A DNA stretch of 35,940 nucleotides from Myxococcus vastator. Lineage in GTDB: Bacteria; Myxococcota; Myxococcia; Myxococcales; Myxococcaceae. The stretch lies in contig NZ_JAAIYB010000028.1 in assembly GCF_010894475.1 (NCBI RefSeq), positions 1 through 35,940 of the forward strand, in the 5' to 3' direction. The position numbers and the translations under genes were made by a program. A model generated the notes under the pieces. The model was given only the letters and a program-made list of their open reading frames with translations. It did not search any database and was not told the DNA's origin. Of this stretch, positions 19,236-28,676 are shown in pieces. The stretch's first letter is position 1, and each line of letters opens with the position of its first letter.

Positions 19236-20288
19236 CTATGGGCGGACAAGCAGCCCCGAGGCCACCGCGCCCTCATCCGACCTCGACCACACGAGAATCT
19301 CATCGCCTCGCGCGTACTTCCTCACGAACGACCGCGTGGCCACCGCCATGGACACGCCGCCACTGGCCGCCCCGGTGTCCCCCAGCGACACCGCGGGCCA
19401 GTGACTCCGGGCCTCGGCCAACACGGAGTCCGCCGGGAGCCGCGCGAGGAGCGTGCCCCACTCCATCGCCCGTGACGCCTCGCCATTGAGGTCTCCGTAC
19501 ACGTCTCCAATTCGCGTCGCCCGGGCCAGCGTCTCCTCCAGCACCCCCACCAACCGCATCGAGGGCGCAGCGCCGTCTCCCCCTCCGACACGCAGCGCCT
19601 CGACGCGCGCCTCCACCCTGGCGCCACGCCTTCGCGCCTGGGCGGGGTCCTCGACGAGCAACGCCGCGGCGGCCTCCCCTGGCATGAACCCCACGGCGCG
19701 CTCCGGCGTCTTCAGCCGCCCCTTCATGGCCAGCCACTCGAGCGCCTCCAGGTCACTCGTGAGGCTGTCCACCCCGACGATGAGCGCCCGCTGGGCCTGG
19801 CCGGAGGCGATGGCCGCGTCCGCCTCGGCCATGGCCGCGAGGACGGAGACATGCCCGCGCGCCAGGACCTTCTGAAGCCTTGGAGAAAAGCGCAGGCCGC
19901 TGCGGCGGCTGACCGCCGGAAGGAGCCGCTCCTGAAGCTGCTCCACCATCAGGTCCTGTTCCGGCGTTCGAGGACCCGACAGGCCCAGGAAGAACGCGGT
20001 GTCCTGCCAGAAGCGGGCGTCCGCTCCCGTGAGCTCCGCATAGATGCACAGGTCCCGGATGGCCTCCTGGACCAGCAGCACATGGAGGCCCAGCCCCACG
20101 AATCCCTCCGTGAGCCCCTGGATGGGAAAGCCCACCACGGGCTCAACGCCGGGCTCGTCTCCGGAAGAGACCACCTGCAACCCCAGCGGAACGGGCCGCG
20201 CCATGCCGCAGCGAATCGCCGCGCACCCGGAGACCACGTCGTGGCCCAGGGAGGACACCAACCCCAATCCGGTGATGGCCAGGGACAT
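19236..20288 (-). CDS. Catalytically dead ketosynthase/thiolase-fold protein of toxin locus
   Basis: A 350-residue thiolase-fold protein. It starts like a beta-ketoacyl synthase (MSLAITGLGLVSSLGHDVVS, AAIRCGMARPVP) and has the central GQAQRALIVGVDSLTSDLEA strand and GFMPGEAAAALLVED. At the place of the nucleophile the sequence reads LARGHVSVLAAMAEA with no Cys, and the usual GHxxGAAG His motif is GDTGAASGG. Condensing activity is therefore very unlikely. Thiolase-like proteins of this sort occur next to DUF2169 and PAAR genes in type VI effector loci (family knowledge, recalled), where an adaptor role is suspected. Here it leads the operon, 12 bases before the nuclease gene, so it probably helps load or stabilise that toxin. 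No PAAR, VgrG or DUF2169 gene is in the window. Confidence 0.75.
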   Translation of the reverse strand: MSLAITGLGLVSSLGHDVVSGCAAIRCGMARPVPLGLQVVSSGDEPGVEPVVGFPIQGLTEGFVGLGLHVLLVQEAIRDLCIYAELTGADARFWQDTAFFLGLSGPRTPEQDLMVEQLQERLLPAVSRRSGLRFSPRLQKVLARGHVSVLAAMAEADAAIASGQAQRALIVGVDSLTSDLEALEWLAMKGRLKTPERAVGFMPGEAAAALLVEDPAQARRRGARVEARVEALRVGGGDGAAPSMRLVGVLEETLARATRIGDVYGDLNGEASRAMEWGTLLARLPADSVLAEARSHWPAVSLGDTGAASGGVSMAVATRSFVRKYARGDEILVWSRSDEGAVASGLLVRP

Positions 20289-20370
20289 GCCCTGATTCTA
20301 GCCGCGCCGCGGACATTCTGAACGCTCGCGGGCAGGCCCCCCCGAGCAAGCACGCATCGTCCCCGATGGA

Positions 20371-20396
20371 TTGGCAGCCTTCTGTCCGGCTGCCAA
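20371..20396 (-). terminator. Hairpin terminator after the carboxylase operon
   Basis: Perfect 9-bp arms TTGGCAGCC (20371-20379) and GGCTGCCAA (20388-20396) with an 8-base loop, starting 11 bases beyond the stop of the biotin-carboxylase gene on the minus strand. It separates the carboxylase operon from the toxin operon, whose first gene starts at 20288. The space between (20289-20370) must then hold the toxin operon promoter. Confidence 0.6.
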
Positions 20397-20407
20397 CCTC
20401 TCCCCGC

Positions 20408-22416
<2,009 letters not shown>

Positions 22417-22420
<4 letters not shown>

Positions 22421-24033
22421 AGCCGCGCGACGCCGAACGTGTTGGGGTGGACCTGCCGCCGCTTCGCCTCACGGCACACCGACAGCGCGAACCCGAGCAC
22501 CCGCCGCGTGTCCCGCGGGTCGATGAGCCCATCGTCGAACATCCGCGCGCTGCAGTTGAACGGGTGCGACTCCTTGTCGAACTGGTCGATGATGGGCTGG
22601 CAGAACGCCTTGAGTTGCGCTTCGTCCACCACCTGTCCCTGCCGGGCCAGCTTCTCCCCGAAGACGATGGACATCACCTTCGCCGCCTGCTCGCCGCCCA
22701 TGACGGCGGTGCGTGAGTTGGGCCACCCGAAGATGAAGCGCGGATGGAACGGCCGGCCGCACATGCCGTAGTTGCCCGCGCCGAACGCACCGCCAATCAG
22801 CACCGTGAGCTGCGGCACCGTTGCGTTGGCCACGGCCTGAATCATCTTCGCGCCGTGCTTCACGATGCCACCCTGCTCCGGCTGTGTGCCCACCAGGTAG
22901 CCCGTGGTGTTCTGCAGGTAGAGGATGGGCGTGTCCTTCTGGCAGCACAGCTGGATGAACTGCGCCGCCTTCGTCGCGCCCTGGGGCGAAATGGGCCCGT
23001 TGTTGCCGATGATGCCCAGCGGGTGGCCGTACAGGTTCGCCCAGCCGCAGACGGTGTGCGCGTCGTACGCGTCCTTGAAGCCGGTGAACTCCGAGCCATC
23101 CACGATGCGCGCGATGACCTCGCGGCAGTCGTAGGGCTTGCGGTAGTCCACGGGCACGGCGCCGCAGAGCTCGTCGGGTGAGTACAGCGGCTCCGCGTAG
23201 GTGGGGCGCTCGGCGGGCGCAAGCTGCGCGTTCCACCCGAGCTTCGCCACGATTTCCCGCGCCACGCGGATGGCGTCCGCGTCGTCCTCCACCAGGTAGT
23301 CCGCGGTGCCCGCCACCGTCGCGTGCATCTGGGCCCCGCCCAGCGCCTCGTCCGTGGCGACCTCCCCCGTGGCCGCCTTGAGCAGCGGCGGCCCCGCGAG
23401 GAACACCTTCGCCTTCTTCTTCACCATCACCACGTAGTCGGACAGGCCCGGCAGGTACGCGCCGCCCGCCGTGCTGGAGCCGTGCACCACCGTCACCTGG
23501 GGGATGCCCGCCGCCGACAGCCGCGCCTGGTTGTAGAAGGTCTCCCCACCGGGGATGAAAATCTCCTGCTGGTACATCAGGTTGGCGCCGCCGCTCTCCA
23601 CCAGCGACACCAGGGGCAGCTTGTTCTCCAGCGCCAGGGCCTGCGCGCGCAGCGCCTTCTGCACGCCCCACGGCGACGCGGTGCCACCCTTGATGGCGGA
23701 GTTGTTCACGAAGACGATGCACCGCACCCTGGACACGTAGCCGATGCCGATGATGCTGTTTCCGCCCGCCAGCGAGCCGTCACTGTCGTCGTGGTAGCCA
23801 TAGCCACACAGCGTGGACAGCTCCAGGAAGGGCGAGCCCCGGTCCAGCAGCAGCATCAGCCGCTCCCGAGGCAAGAGCTGCCCGCGCTTGTGGAACTTCT
23901 CCTTCGCCTGGTTCTCCGTGTTCCGGACCTTCGCCTCGATGGCGCGCAGCTCCGAGACGCGGGCCAGCATGTCCGCGCGGTTCGCCTTGAAGGACTCGGA
24001 GCCCGGGTCGATTCGCGAGGTGATTCGTGGCAT
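22417..24033 (-). CDS. atuC: Acyl-CoA carboxylase carboxyltransferase beta subunit (geranyl-/methylcrotonyl-CoA type)
   Basis: A 538-residue carboxyltransferase with two crotonase-fold halves. The first half carries RGQLLPRERLMLLLDRGSPF, VNNSAIKGGTASPWGVQKAL, and SAAGIPQVTVVHGSSTAGGA, the oxyanion region of this family. The second carries GIIGNNGPISPQGATKAAQF and VLIGGAFGAGNYGMCGRPF, which forms the other oxyanion hole and faces biotin. Length equals that of geranyl-CoA and methylcrotonyl-CoA carboxylase beta subunits. It starts 4 bases after the AtuA-type gene behind AGGAG and overlaps the alpha-subunit gene by ATGA, so expression is tightly coupled. The substrate pocket residue that separates the two families cannot be judged without an alignment; the symbol is tentative. 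Confidence 0.88.
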
Positions 24034-24037
24034 CGGT

Positions 24038-25747
24038 CTACTCCTGTCCTTCGCGCAGCAGCGCCTCGGGGATGTCCATGTGCCGCGAGCGCAGCCACTC
24101 CCCCAGCGCCTTGCCCTGCGGGTCGAAGCGGGTGGACGAGGAGACCCCCTCCCCCAGCAGGCCCTCCACGACGAAGTTCAGCCCCCGCAGGTTGGGGAAG
24201 GCGTGCCGCTCAAGGGGCAGCGGCGCGGCCTCCGGGAGCAGTTCGCGCAGCTTCTCCACGGTGAGCGCGTGCGCCAGCCACCGCCACGCCGCATCCGTGC
24301 GCGCCCAGACGCCGATGTTCGCCGTGCCGCCCTTGTCACCACTGCGCGCGGCGACGATGCGCCCCAGCGGAGCCCGGCGCGTGGGGCCGCCCGGCGCTGG
24401 CGGTGGCAGCGGCGGTGGCTCCACGGGCTCAAGCGCGCGCGTCTCGCCGGGAGGAGGGACGGCGGTGCGCGCCCCGTCCTCGAGGACGGCGACATGCTCC
24501 ACGCGTCCCGCTTCGACATAGGCCGGCGTGTAGACGCCATACGGCGCGCCGTCGGACGGAGGCGCCGTCATCGTGAAGCCCGGATAGCTGCCCAGCGCCA
24601 GCTCCACCGCCGCGCCGCTGAAGGCCCGGCCCACCACCTTCGCGTCCGCGTCCTTCACCACCACGCGCAGGAAGGCGGCGGCCTGCTCCTCGGTGGCCGC
24701 GTCCTCGCGGTCCGTCCGCGTGAGCATCCACTGGAGCTCCTTCGGCTTGCGCGTCAGCGCCGCCTCCAGCTGCTCGCGCGCCAGCCGCGCCTTCTCCTCG
24801 ATGTCCAACCCCACCAGGATGAACGTCGCCTCGTTCCGGTAGCCCCCCAGGTGGTTGAGGCACACCTTCACCGTGGGCGGTGGCGGCTCGCCGCGCACGC
24901 CGGAGATGCGGACGCGGTCCTCGCCATGCGACGCCAGGGCGATGGTGTCGAAGCGCGCCGTGGCGTCGGGGCCCGCGTACCGCGCCCCGGTGATTTCATA
25001 GACGAGCTGCGCCAGCACCGTGTCCACCGTCACCGCGCCGCCCGTGCCCGCGTGCTTGGTGATGACGCTGCTGCCGTCCTCGTACAGCTCCGCCAGCGGG
25101 AAGCCGGGGCGCCGCGCGTCGAGCTCCGTGAAGAAGGAGAAGTTGCCGCCCGTGGCCTGCGTGCCGCACTCCAGGACGTGGCCGGCGACCATGGCCCCCG
25201 CCAGCCGGTCCCAGTCATCCACCTTCCAGCCGAAGTGCGCCGCCGCCGGGCCCACCACCAACGACGCGTCCGTCACCCGCCCGGTGACGACGATGTCCGC
25301 CCCGGCGCGCAGGCACGCGGCGATGCCCCACCCGCCCAGGTACGCGTTCGCGGTGAGCGGCGAGCCCAGGCCCAGCGCGTCCGCCCGCGCGGAGAGGTCA
25401 TCTCCCTCCACGTGCGCCACATGCACCTTCACGCCCAGCTTCGCGGCGACCTCGCGCAGCGCGGCGGCCAGCCCCGCGGGGTTCAGCCCACCCGCGTTGG
25501 TGACGACCTTGACCTTCTTCTCCACCACCAACGCCAGGCATTGCTCCATCTGCTTCAGGAACGTCTTGGCATAGCCGGTGGACGGGTCCTTCATCCGGTC
25601 CCGGCCCAGAATCAGCATCGTCAGCTCGGCCAGATAGTCGCCAGTCAGGACGTCGAGCTGGCCGCCTTCGAGCATCTCCCGGACCGCGGAGAAGCGGTCT
25701 CCATAGAAACCCGAGGCATTGCCGACACGCAGGGGGGACGCGGACAT
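24038..25747 (-). CDS. atuA: AtuA-family acyclic terpene utilisation protein (DUF1446)
   Basis: A 569-residue cytoplasmic protein of the AtuA/DUF1446 family. It starts MSASPLRVGNASGFYGDRF, with FYGDRFSA and LTGDYLAELTMLILGRDRMK, VVTNAGGLNPAGLA and the Gly-rich GGWGIAACLRAGADIVVTGR. After a proline-rich linker (EPPPLPPPAPGGPTRRAPLG), a C-terminal domain reads ARSGDKGGTANIGVWART, the second conserved AtuA block. AtuA is needed for citronellol and geraniol breakdown in Pseudomonas, with its exact reaction unclear. The ATG at 25747 has GGAGAG upstream; the frame is open to 25768. As first gene of the leftward operon it lies 53 bases from a large palindrome, the likely TetR operator. Confidence 0.85.
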   Translation of the reverse strand: MSASPLRVGNASGFYGDRFSAVREMLEGGQLDVLTGDYLAELTMLILGRDRMKDPSTGYAKTFLKQMEQCLALVVEKKVKVVTNAGGLNPAGLAAALREVAAKLGVKVHVAHVEGDDLSARADALGLGSPLTANAYLGGWGIAACLRAGADIVVTGRVTDASLVVGPAAAHFGWKVDDWDRLAGAMVAGHVLECGTQATGGNFSFFTELDARRPGFPLAELYEDGSSVITKHAGTGGAVTVDTVLAQLVYEITGARYAGPDATARFDTIALASHGEDRVRISGVRGEPPPPTVKVCLNHLGGYRNEATFILVGLDIEEKARLAREQLEAALTRKPKELQWMLTRTDREDAATEEQAAAFLRVVVKDADAKVVGRAFSGAAVELALGSYPGFTMTAPPSDGAPYGVYTPAYVEAGRVEHVAVLEDGARTAVPPPGETRALEPVEPPPLPPPAPGGPTRRAPLGRIVAARSGDKGGTANIGVWARTDAAWRWLAHALTVEKLRELLPEAAPLPLERHAFPNLRGLNFVVEGLLGEGVSSSTRFDPQGKALGEWLRSRHMDIPEALLREGQE

Positions 25748-25799
25748 GAGCTCTCCACTCGGCAGCAACCAAAGACGCGTGAGTCTGGGCAGGCGACTC

Positions 25800-25827
25800 T
25801 AAAAAAGCAAGCGTGCTTGCTTTTTTA
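25800..25827. promoter_or_regulatory. Perfect palindrome, probable TetR operator between atuA-type operon and regulator
   Basis: Two 13-base arms, 25800-25812 and 25815-25827, are perfect reverse complements around the two central bases GT. The core is GCAAGC-GT-GCTTGC flanked by six A and six T. It lies midway between the divergent AtuA-type and TetR genes, the usual place for an autoregulated TetR operator. The A/T runs in this GC-rich genome suggest promoter elements overlap it. It could also fold as a hairpin, but the position argues for an operator. Confidence 0.8.
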
Positions 25828-25851
25828 ACCCTTGGCTCGCATCCTGGCCGG

Positions 25852-26481
25852 GTGAGTGAGGCATCCGGCACGCCCGGCAGGCAGGAGCAGGAGCGCAGCC
25901 GCGTCACGCGCCAGCGTCTGATGGAGGCGGCCATTGGCGCGCTCTCCGAGCTGGGGTGGGCCGGCGCGACCATGACGGTGATTGCCGAGCGCGCGGGCGT
26001 GTCCCGGGGCGCCTGTCAGCACCACTTCCCCACCCGCGCCGACCTGGTGGCCGCCGCCGTGGAGTACGTGGGGCACCAGCAGGTGGAGGCCGTGCTGCGC
26101 AAGGCCGCCCAGCTTCCGGCCGACGCGCGCCGCACGGAGGCCATCCTCCACATGCTGGCCGGCATCTACCTCAGCCCTGTCTTCACGGCGGCGGTACAGC
26201 TGTGGGTGGCCGCCGTGGCGGACTCGGAGCTGCGCGCGCAGCTGGCTCCGCTGGAGGCCCGCGTGGGGCGGGAGTTCCACCGGCTGACAGTGCGGCTGCT
26301 CGGCGTGGATGACAGCGTCGCGGAGGTGCGCGAGCTGATTCAGGGCACGCTCGACCTCATCCGGGGGCTCGCGCTGGCCAATCTGCTGAGGGACGACAGC
26401 GCGCGCAGGAAGAAGGTCCTCCACCGCTGGGCGCTCACCCTGGACGAGGCCCTGAGCGTCCGGCGCATCCGCGGGGGCTGA
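25852..26481 (+). CDS. TetR-family transcriptional regulator
   Basis: A 209-residue predicted repressor. The N-terminal helix-turn-helix reads SRVTRQRLMEAAIGALSELG, then TMTVIAERAGVSRGACQHHF and PTRADLVAAAVEYV, the normal TetR layout. The C-terminal helices (about residues 70-205) form the ligand pocket and dimer face. I chose the GTG at 25852; the alternative GTG at 25813 lies inside the operator palindrome and would add an unlikely leader. There is no clear ribosome site before 25852, so the transcript may be leaderless. It should control the divergent carboxylase operon and the SDR gene downstream, probably answering to an acyl-CoA or terpenoid, like AtuR in Pseudomonas; that is inference. 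Confidence 0.88.
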   Translation: MSEASGTPGRQEQERSRVTRQRLMEAAIGALSELGWAGATMTVIAERAGVSRGACQHHFPTRADLVAAAVEYVGHQQVEAVLRKAAQLPADARRTEAILHMLAGIYLSPVFTAAVQLWVAAVADSELRAQLAPLEARVGREFHRLTVRLLGVDDSVAEVRELIQGTLDLIRGLALANLLRDDSARRKKVLHRWALTLDEALSVRRIRGG

Positions 26482-26524
26482 GGACCGCAGGTTTCACGAA
26501 CGACCTCCACATCAGGAGCTGACC

Positions 26525-27403
26525 ATGGGCTACCGCTCTCTCTTCGCACCGGGCTGTTTCAGCAACCGCACCCTCGTCGTCACCGGCGGCGGCAGCGGCA
26601 TTGGCCGCTGCACCGCGCACGAGCTGGCCGCGCTGGGCGCCAACGTCGTCCTGGTGGGCCGCAAGCCCGACAAGCTGGAGGCCGTCGCGCGGGAAATCCA
26701 GGAGGACGGCGGCAAGGTGTCCTTCGAGGTGCTCGACATCCGCGACGAGGAGGGCGTGAAGGCCACCGTGGCGCGCATCATCGCCGCGCACGGCCCCATC
26801 CACGGCCTGGTCAACAACGCGGGCGGGCAGTTCCCCTCGCCGCTGTCGGCCATCTCCAAGAAGGGCTTTGACGCGGTGGTGTCCACCAACCTCACCGGCG
26901 GCTTCCTGATGGCGCGGGAAGTCTACCTCCAGTCCATGAGCAACCATGGAGGCGCCATCGTCAACATGCTCGCGGATTCGTGGGGCGGCATGCCGGGCAT
27001 GGGGCACTCCGGCGCCGCGCGCATGGGCATGCTCAACCTGACGCAGACGGCCGCGGTGGAGTGGGCCGCGTCCGGCGTGCGCGTGAATGCCGTGGCGCCC
27101 GGCTGGGTCGCCTCCAGCGGCATGGACAGCTACAAGGACGAAGGCGTGCGGGCGATGATTCCCCTCCTCAAGAAGGAGGTGCCGCTCCAGCGGCTCGCCA
27201 CCGAGTCCGAGGTGAGCGCCGCCATCGTCTTCCTGCTCACCGACGCCGCGGCCTTCATCACCGGCGAGGTCATCAAGATTGACGGGGGCGCTTCGTGCAA
27301 CACGAAGATTTTCCCGCTGGAGGAGACCACCGCCTCCAAGCCCTACGAGGGCTTCCACCGCGCGGCGGCGCCGCGCATCCTCGGCGGTGAGTCGAAGGAG
27401 TAG
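26525..27403 (+). CDS. SDR-family oxidoreductase, enoyl-CoA reductase-like
   Basis: A 292-residue Rossmann-fold dehydrogenase or reductase. The cofactor motif is VVTGGGSGIGR (TGxxxGIG) and the NNAG motif is present (GLVNNAGGQF). The active-site segment reads GMGHSGAARMGMLNLTQTAA, so the usual YxxxK is HxxxR. The HSGAAR pattern is that of peroxisomal trans-2-enoyl-CoA reductase (PECR) and of atu-type SDRs, which points to an acyl-CoA substrate. The C-terminus beyond the SDR core (from GGASCNTKIFPLEETTASKP) also resembles that group. AGGAG stands before the ATG. It lies 43 bases after the TetR gene and probably serves the same branched acyl-CoA pathway as the divergent carboxylase operon. NADPH preference is likely (VGRKPDK) but unproven. 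Confidence 0.85.
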   Translation: MGYRSLFAPGCFSNRTLVVTGGGSGIGRCTAHELAALGANVVLVGRKPDKLEAVAREIQEDGGKVSFEVLDIRDEEGVKATVARIIAAHGPIHGLVNNAGGQFPSPLSAISKKGFDAVVSTNLTGGFLMAREVYLQSMSNHGGAIVNMLADSWGGMPGMGHSGAARMGMLNLTQTAAVEWAASGVRVNAVAPGWVASSGMDSYKDEGVRAMIPLLKKEVPLQRLATESEVSAAIVFLLTDAAAFITGEVIKIDGGASCNTKIFPLEETTASKPYEGFHRAAAPRILGGESKE

Positions 27404-27476
27404 GAGCAACGCCCCGCCTCCGTTCGCACCGCACCGCGCGGAAGCGGAGGCTGCCATCTCAGAGGCCGTCCGGGTA

Positions 27477-27511
27477 GCAGCAGCCGGAGGTTGAGTGCCT
27501 CCGGCCGCTGC
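27477..27511. terminator. Hairpin between SDR gene and convergent leftward gene
   Basis: Arms 27477-27490 (GCAGCAGCCGGAGG) and 27498-27511 (CCTCCGGCCGCTGC) pair over 14 bp with a single A-C mismatch and a 7-base loop. It lies 73 bases after the SDR stop and 57 before the stop of the leftward gene at 27569, so it may serve both. The rest of 27404-27568 holds no gene that I can support. Confidence 0.6.
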
Positions 27512-27568
27512 ACTTCTGTGCGACTTCTCAAAATGGAGCAGCGCTACATGATGGAAACAGCGTGCTCC

Positions 27569-28153
27569 TCAGGCAAGCCGAACGACGCGGCACTTCTGGC
27601 ACAGAGGATACTCGGCGATGAATCCACTGAGCCTGGCCAGCATCTCTTCGTAACTGCGGCCATACATGTAGAGCGCCGTTTCCGTGGGCCCCTGCCAATA
27701 GCTATGAATCATGCCCTCTTCGCCCAGCAAGCGCTCGCATTCGTCGTGGACGTGATTGCTATCGCACGAGGCATAGACCTCCGCGGGCAAGTCCGAGCCG
27801 TTCAGGTAAAGTCCCAGCCCTTCGTGTGAGCCGAACGGAAACGAGCCTTCATCGTCGGGCAGGATGACCTCGGAGCCCTTCGGCGCCAGCATCTCCTGCA
27901 CCACGTCAGCAACCTTCTCCGCCAGCTCGCGCGAGTAGTCATCAAGCTCGATTTCGATGTCGCAACGCTCGACCTCTCCATCCGGCGCCATCAGCGTTCC
28001 TCCGCCGGTGACGCGTGCGCCCAATCCCAGCGTTTCGGCAACCTCGTCGAAGGCATCCTCCAACTCGGCCCGGTGCATGGGTTGTAGCCGCGCATTCAAC
28101 GAGAGCACGATGAGACCCGGTTGGAACAGGTCAATCCTGGTCCCTGCATTCAC
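27569..28153 (-). CDS. Conserved hypothetical protein
   Basis: A 194-residue cytoplasmic protein that I do not assign to a named family. The N-terminal half (LIVLSLNARLQPMHRAELED, then VTGGGTLMAPDGEVERCDIE) looks like an alpha/beta domain with a GGGT turn. The middle reads APKGSEVILPDDEGSFPFG. The C-terminal part has aromatic and cysteine pairs (YASCDSNHVHDECERLL, YPLCQKCRVVRL); the last CQKC could bind metal. There is no signal peptide or membrane segment. The gene lies 10 bases downstream of the macro-domain gene on the same strand, so the two are probably co-transcribed. An immunity-like or ADP-ribose-linked role is possible but only by context. Confidence 0.65.
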   Translation of the reverse strand: MNAGTRIDLFQPGLIVLSLNARLQPMHRAELEDAFDEVAETLGLGARVTGGGTLMAPDGEVERCDIEIELDDYSRELAEKVADVVQEMLAPKGSEVILPDDEGSFPFGSHEGLGLYLNGSDLPAEVYASCDSNHVHDECERLLGEEGMIHSYWQGPTETALYMYGRSYEEMLARLSGFIAEYPLCQKCRVVRLA

Positions 28154-28163
28154 CTGACGGGAC

Positions 28164-28628
28164 CTATGGCCGGAAGCGCACGATGCGCACGTCGAGGGCG
28201 CCGGATTCCACGTCCAGGACCTGGCGCATCAACTCAAGCGCGCGCGCTTCATCAAAGCTGCCGGAGCCCGCGCCAATGACAGGGAAGGCCACGGAGCGCA
28301 AACCCTGCTCGCCTGCCTTCGCCAGGGCATTGCGGACCGAGTCCTGGATGGAGCGCTCCGAGGCCCGCCAGAGCATGTTGATGCCCGCGACGTGGATGAT
28401 GGCTTTGAATGGCAACCGCCCGGAAGAGGTCACCACTGCCGTGCCCAATGGCATGGGCCCTGCCTTCGCCACCTCACGGAAGGGCGCGAGCCCCGCCCGG
28501 CGCTTGATGGCGCCGGACACCCCCTGCGGTAACAGCAGCCACCAGGGGATGATGTTCCGGTTCCAGGCATTGACGATGGCCTCCACCGGCTGGTCCAGCA
28601 AGTCGCCTTCGACAACGGAGACGGGCAT
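28164..28628 (-). CDS. Macro-domain protein (ADP-ribose binding)
   Basis: A 154-residue single macro domain. The first block VVEGDLLDQPVEAIVNAWNR matches the GDIT...D.IVNAAN motif, with Asn at the ADP-ribose position. The phosphate-binding loop region is IPWWLLLPQGVSGAIKRRAG and the second loop is AFPVIGAGSGSFDEARAL, corresponding to the usual P.iGtG.gg.p. Such domains remove or recognise ADP-ribose on protein or RNA, or hydrolyse O-acetyl-ADP-ribose or Appr-1''-p. The loop with two Trp and three Leu replaces the more common glycine-rich one and may change specificity. It is followed after 10 bases by an unknown gene on the same strand. Confidence 0.87.
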   Translation of the reverse strand: MPVSVVEGDLLDQPVEAIVNAWNRNIIPWWLLLPQGVSGAIKRRAGLAPFREVAKAGPMPLGTAVVTSSGRLPFKAIIHVAGINMLWRASERSIQDSVRNALAKAGEQGLRSVAFPVIGAGSGSFDEARALELMRQVLDVESGALDVRIVRFRP

Positions 28629-28676
28629 GGCGCGGACTCTAGCGCCAGCCCGTCTCGAATGGGTGTGCCTGGGTGC

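Noticed and set aside
19236..20288. Fatty-acid or polyketide ketosynthase
   Set aside because: The catalytic Cys and His motifs are missing, and there is no acyl carrier protein or PKS gene nearby.
25813..25851. GTG at 25813 as start of the TetR gene
   Set aside because: It lies within the operator palindrome, and the extra residues (MLAFLTLGSHPGR) are not typical of TetR N-termini.
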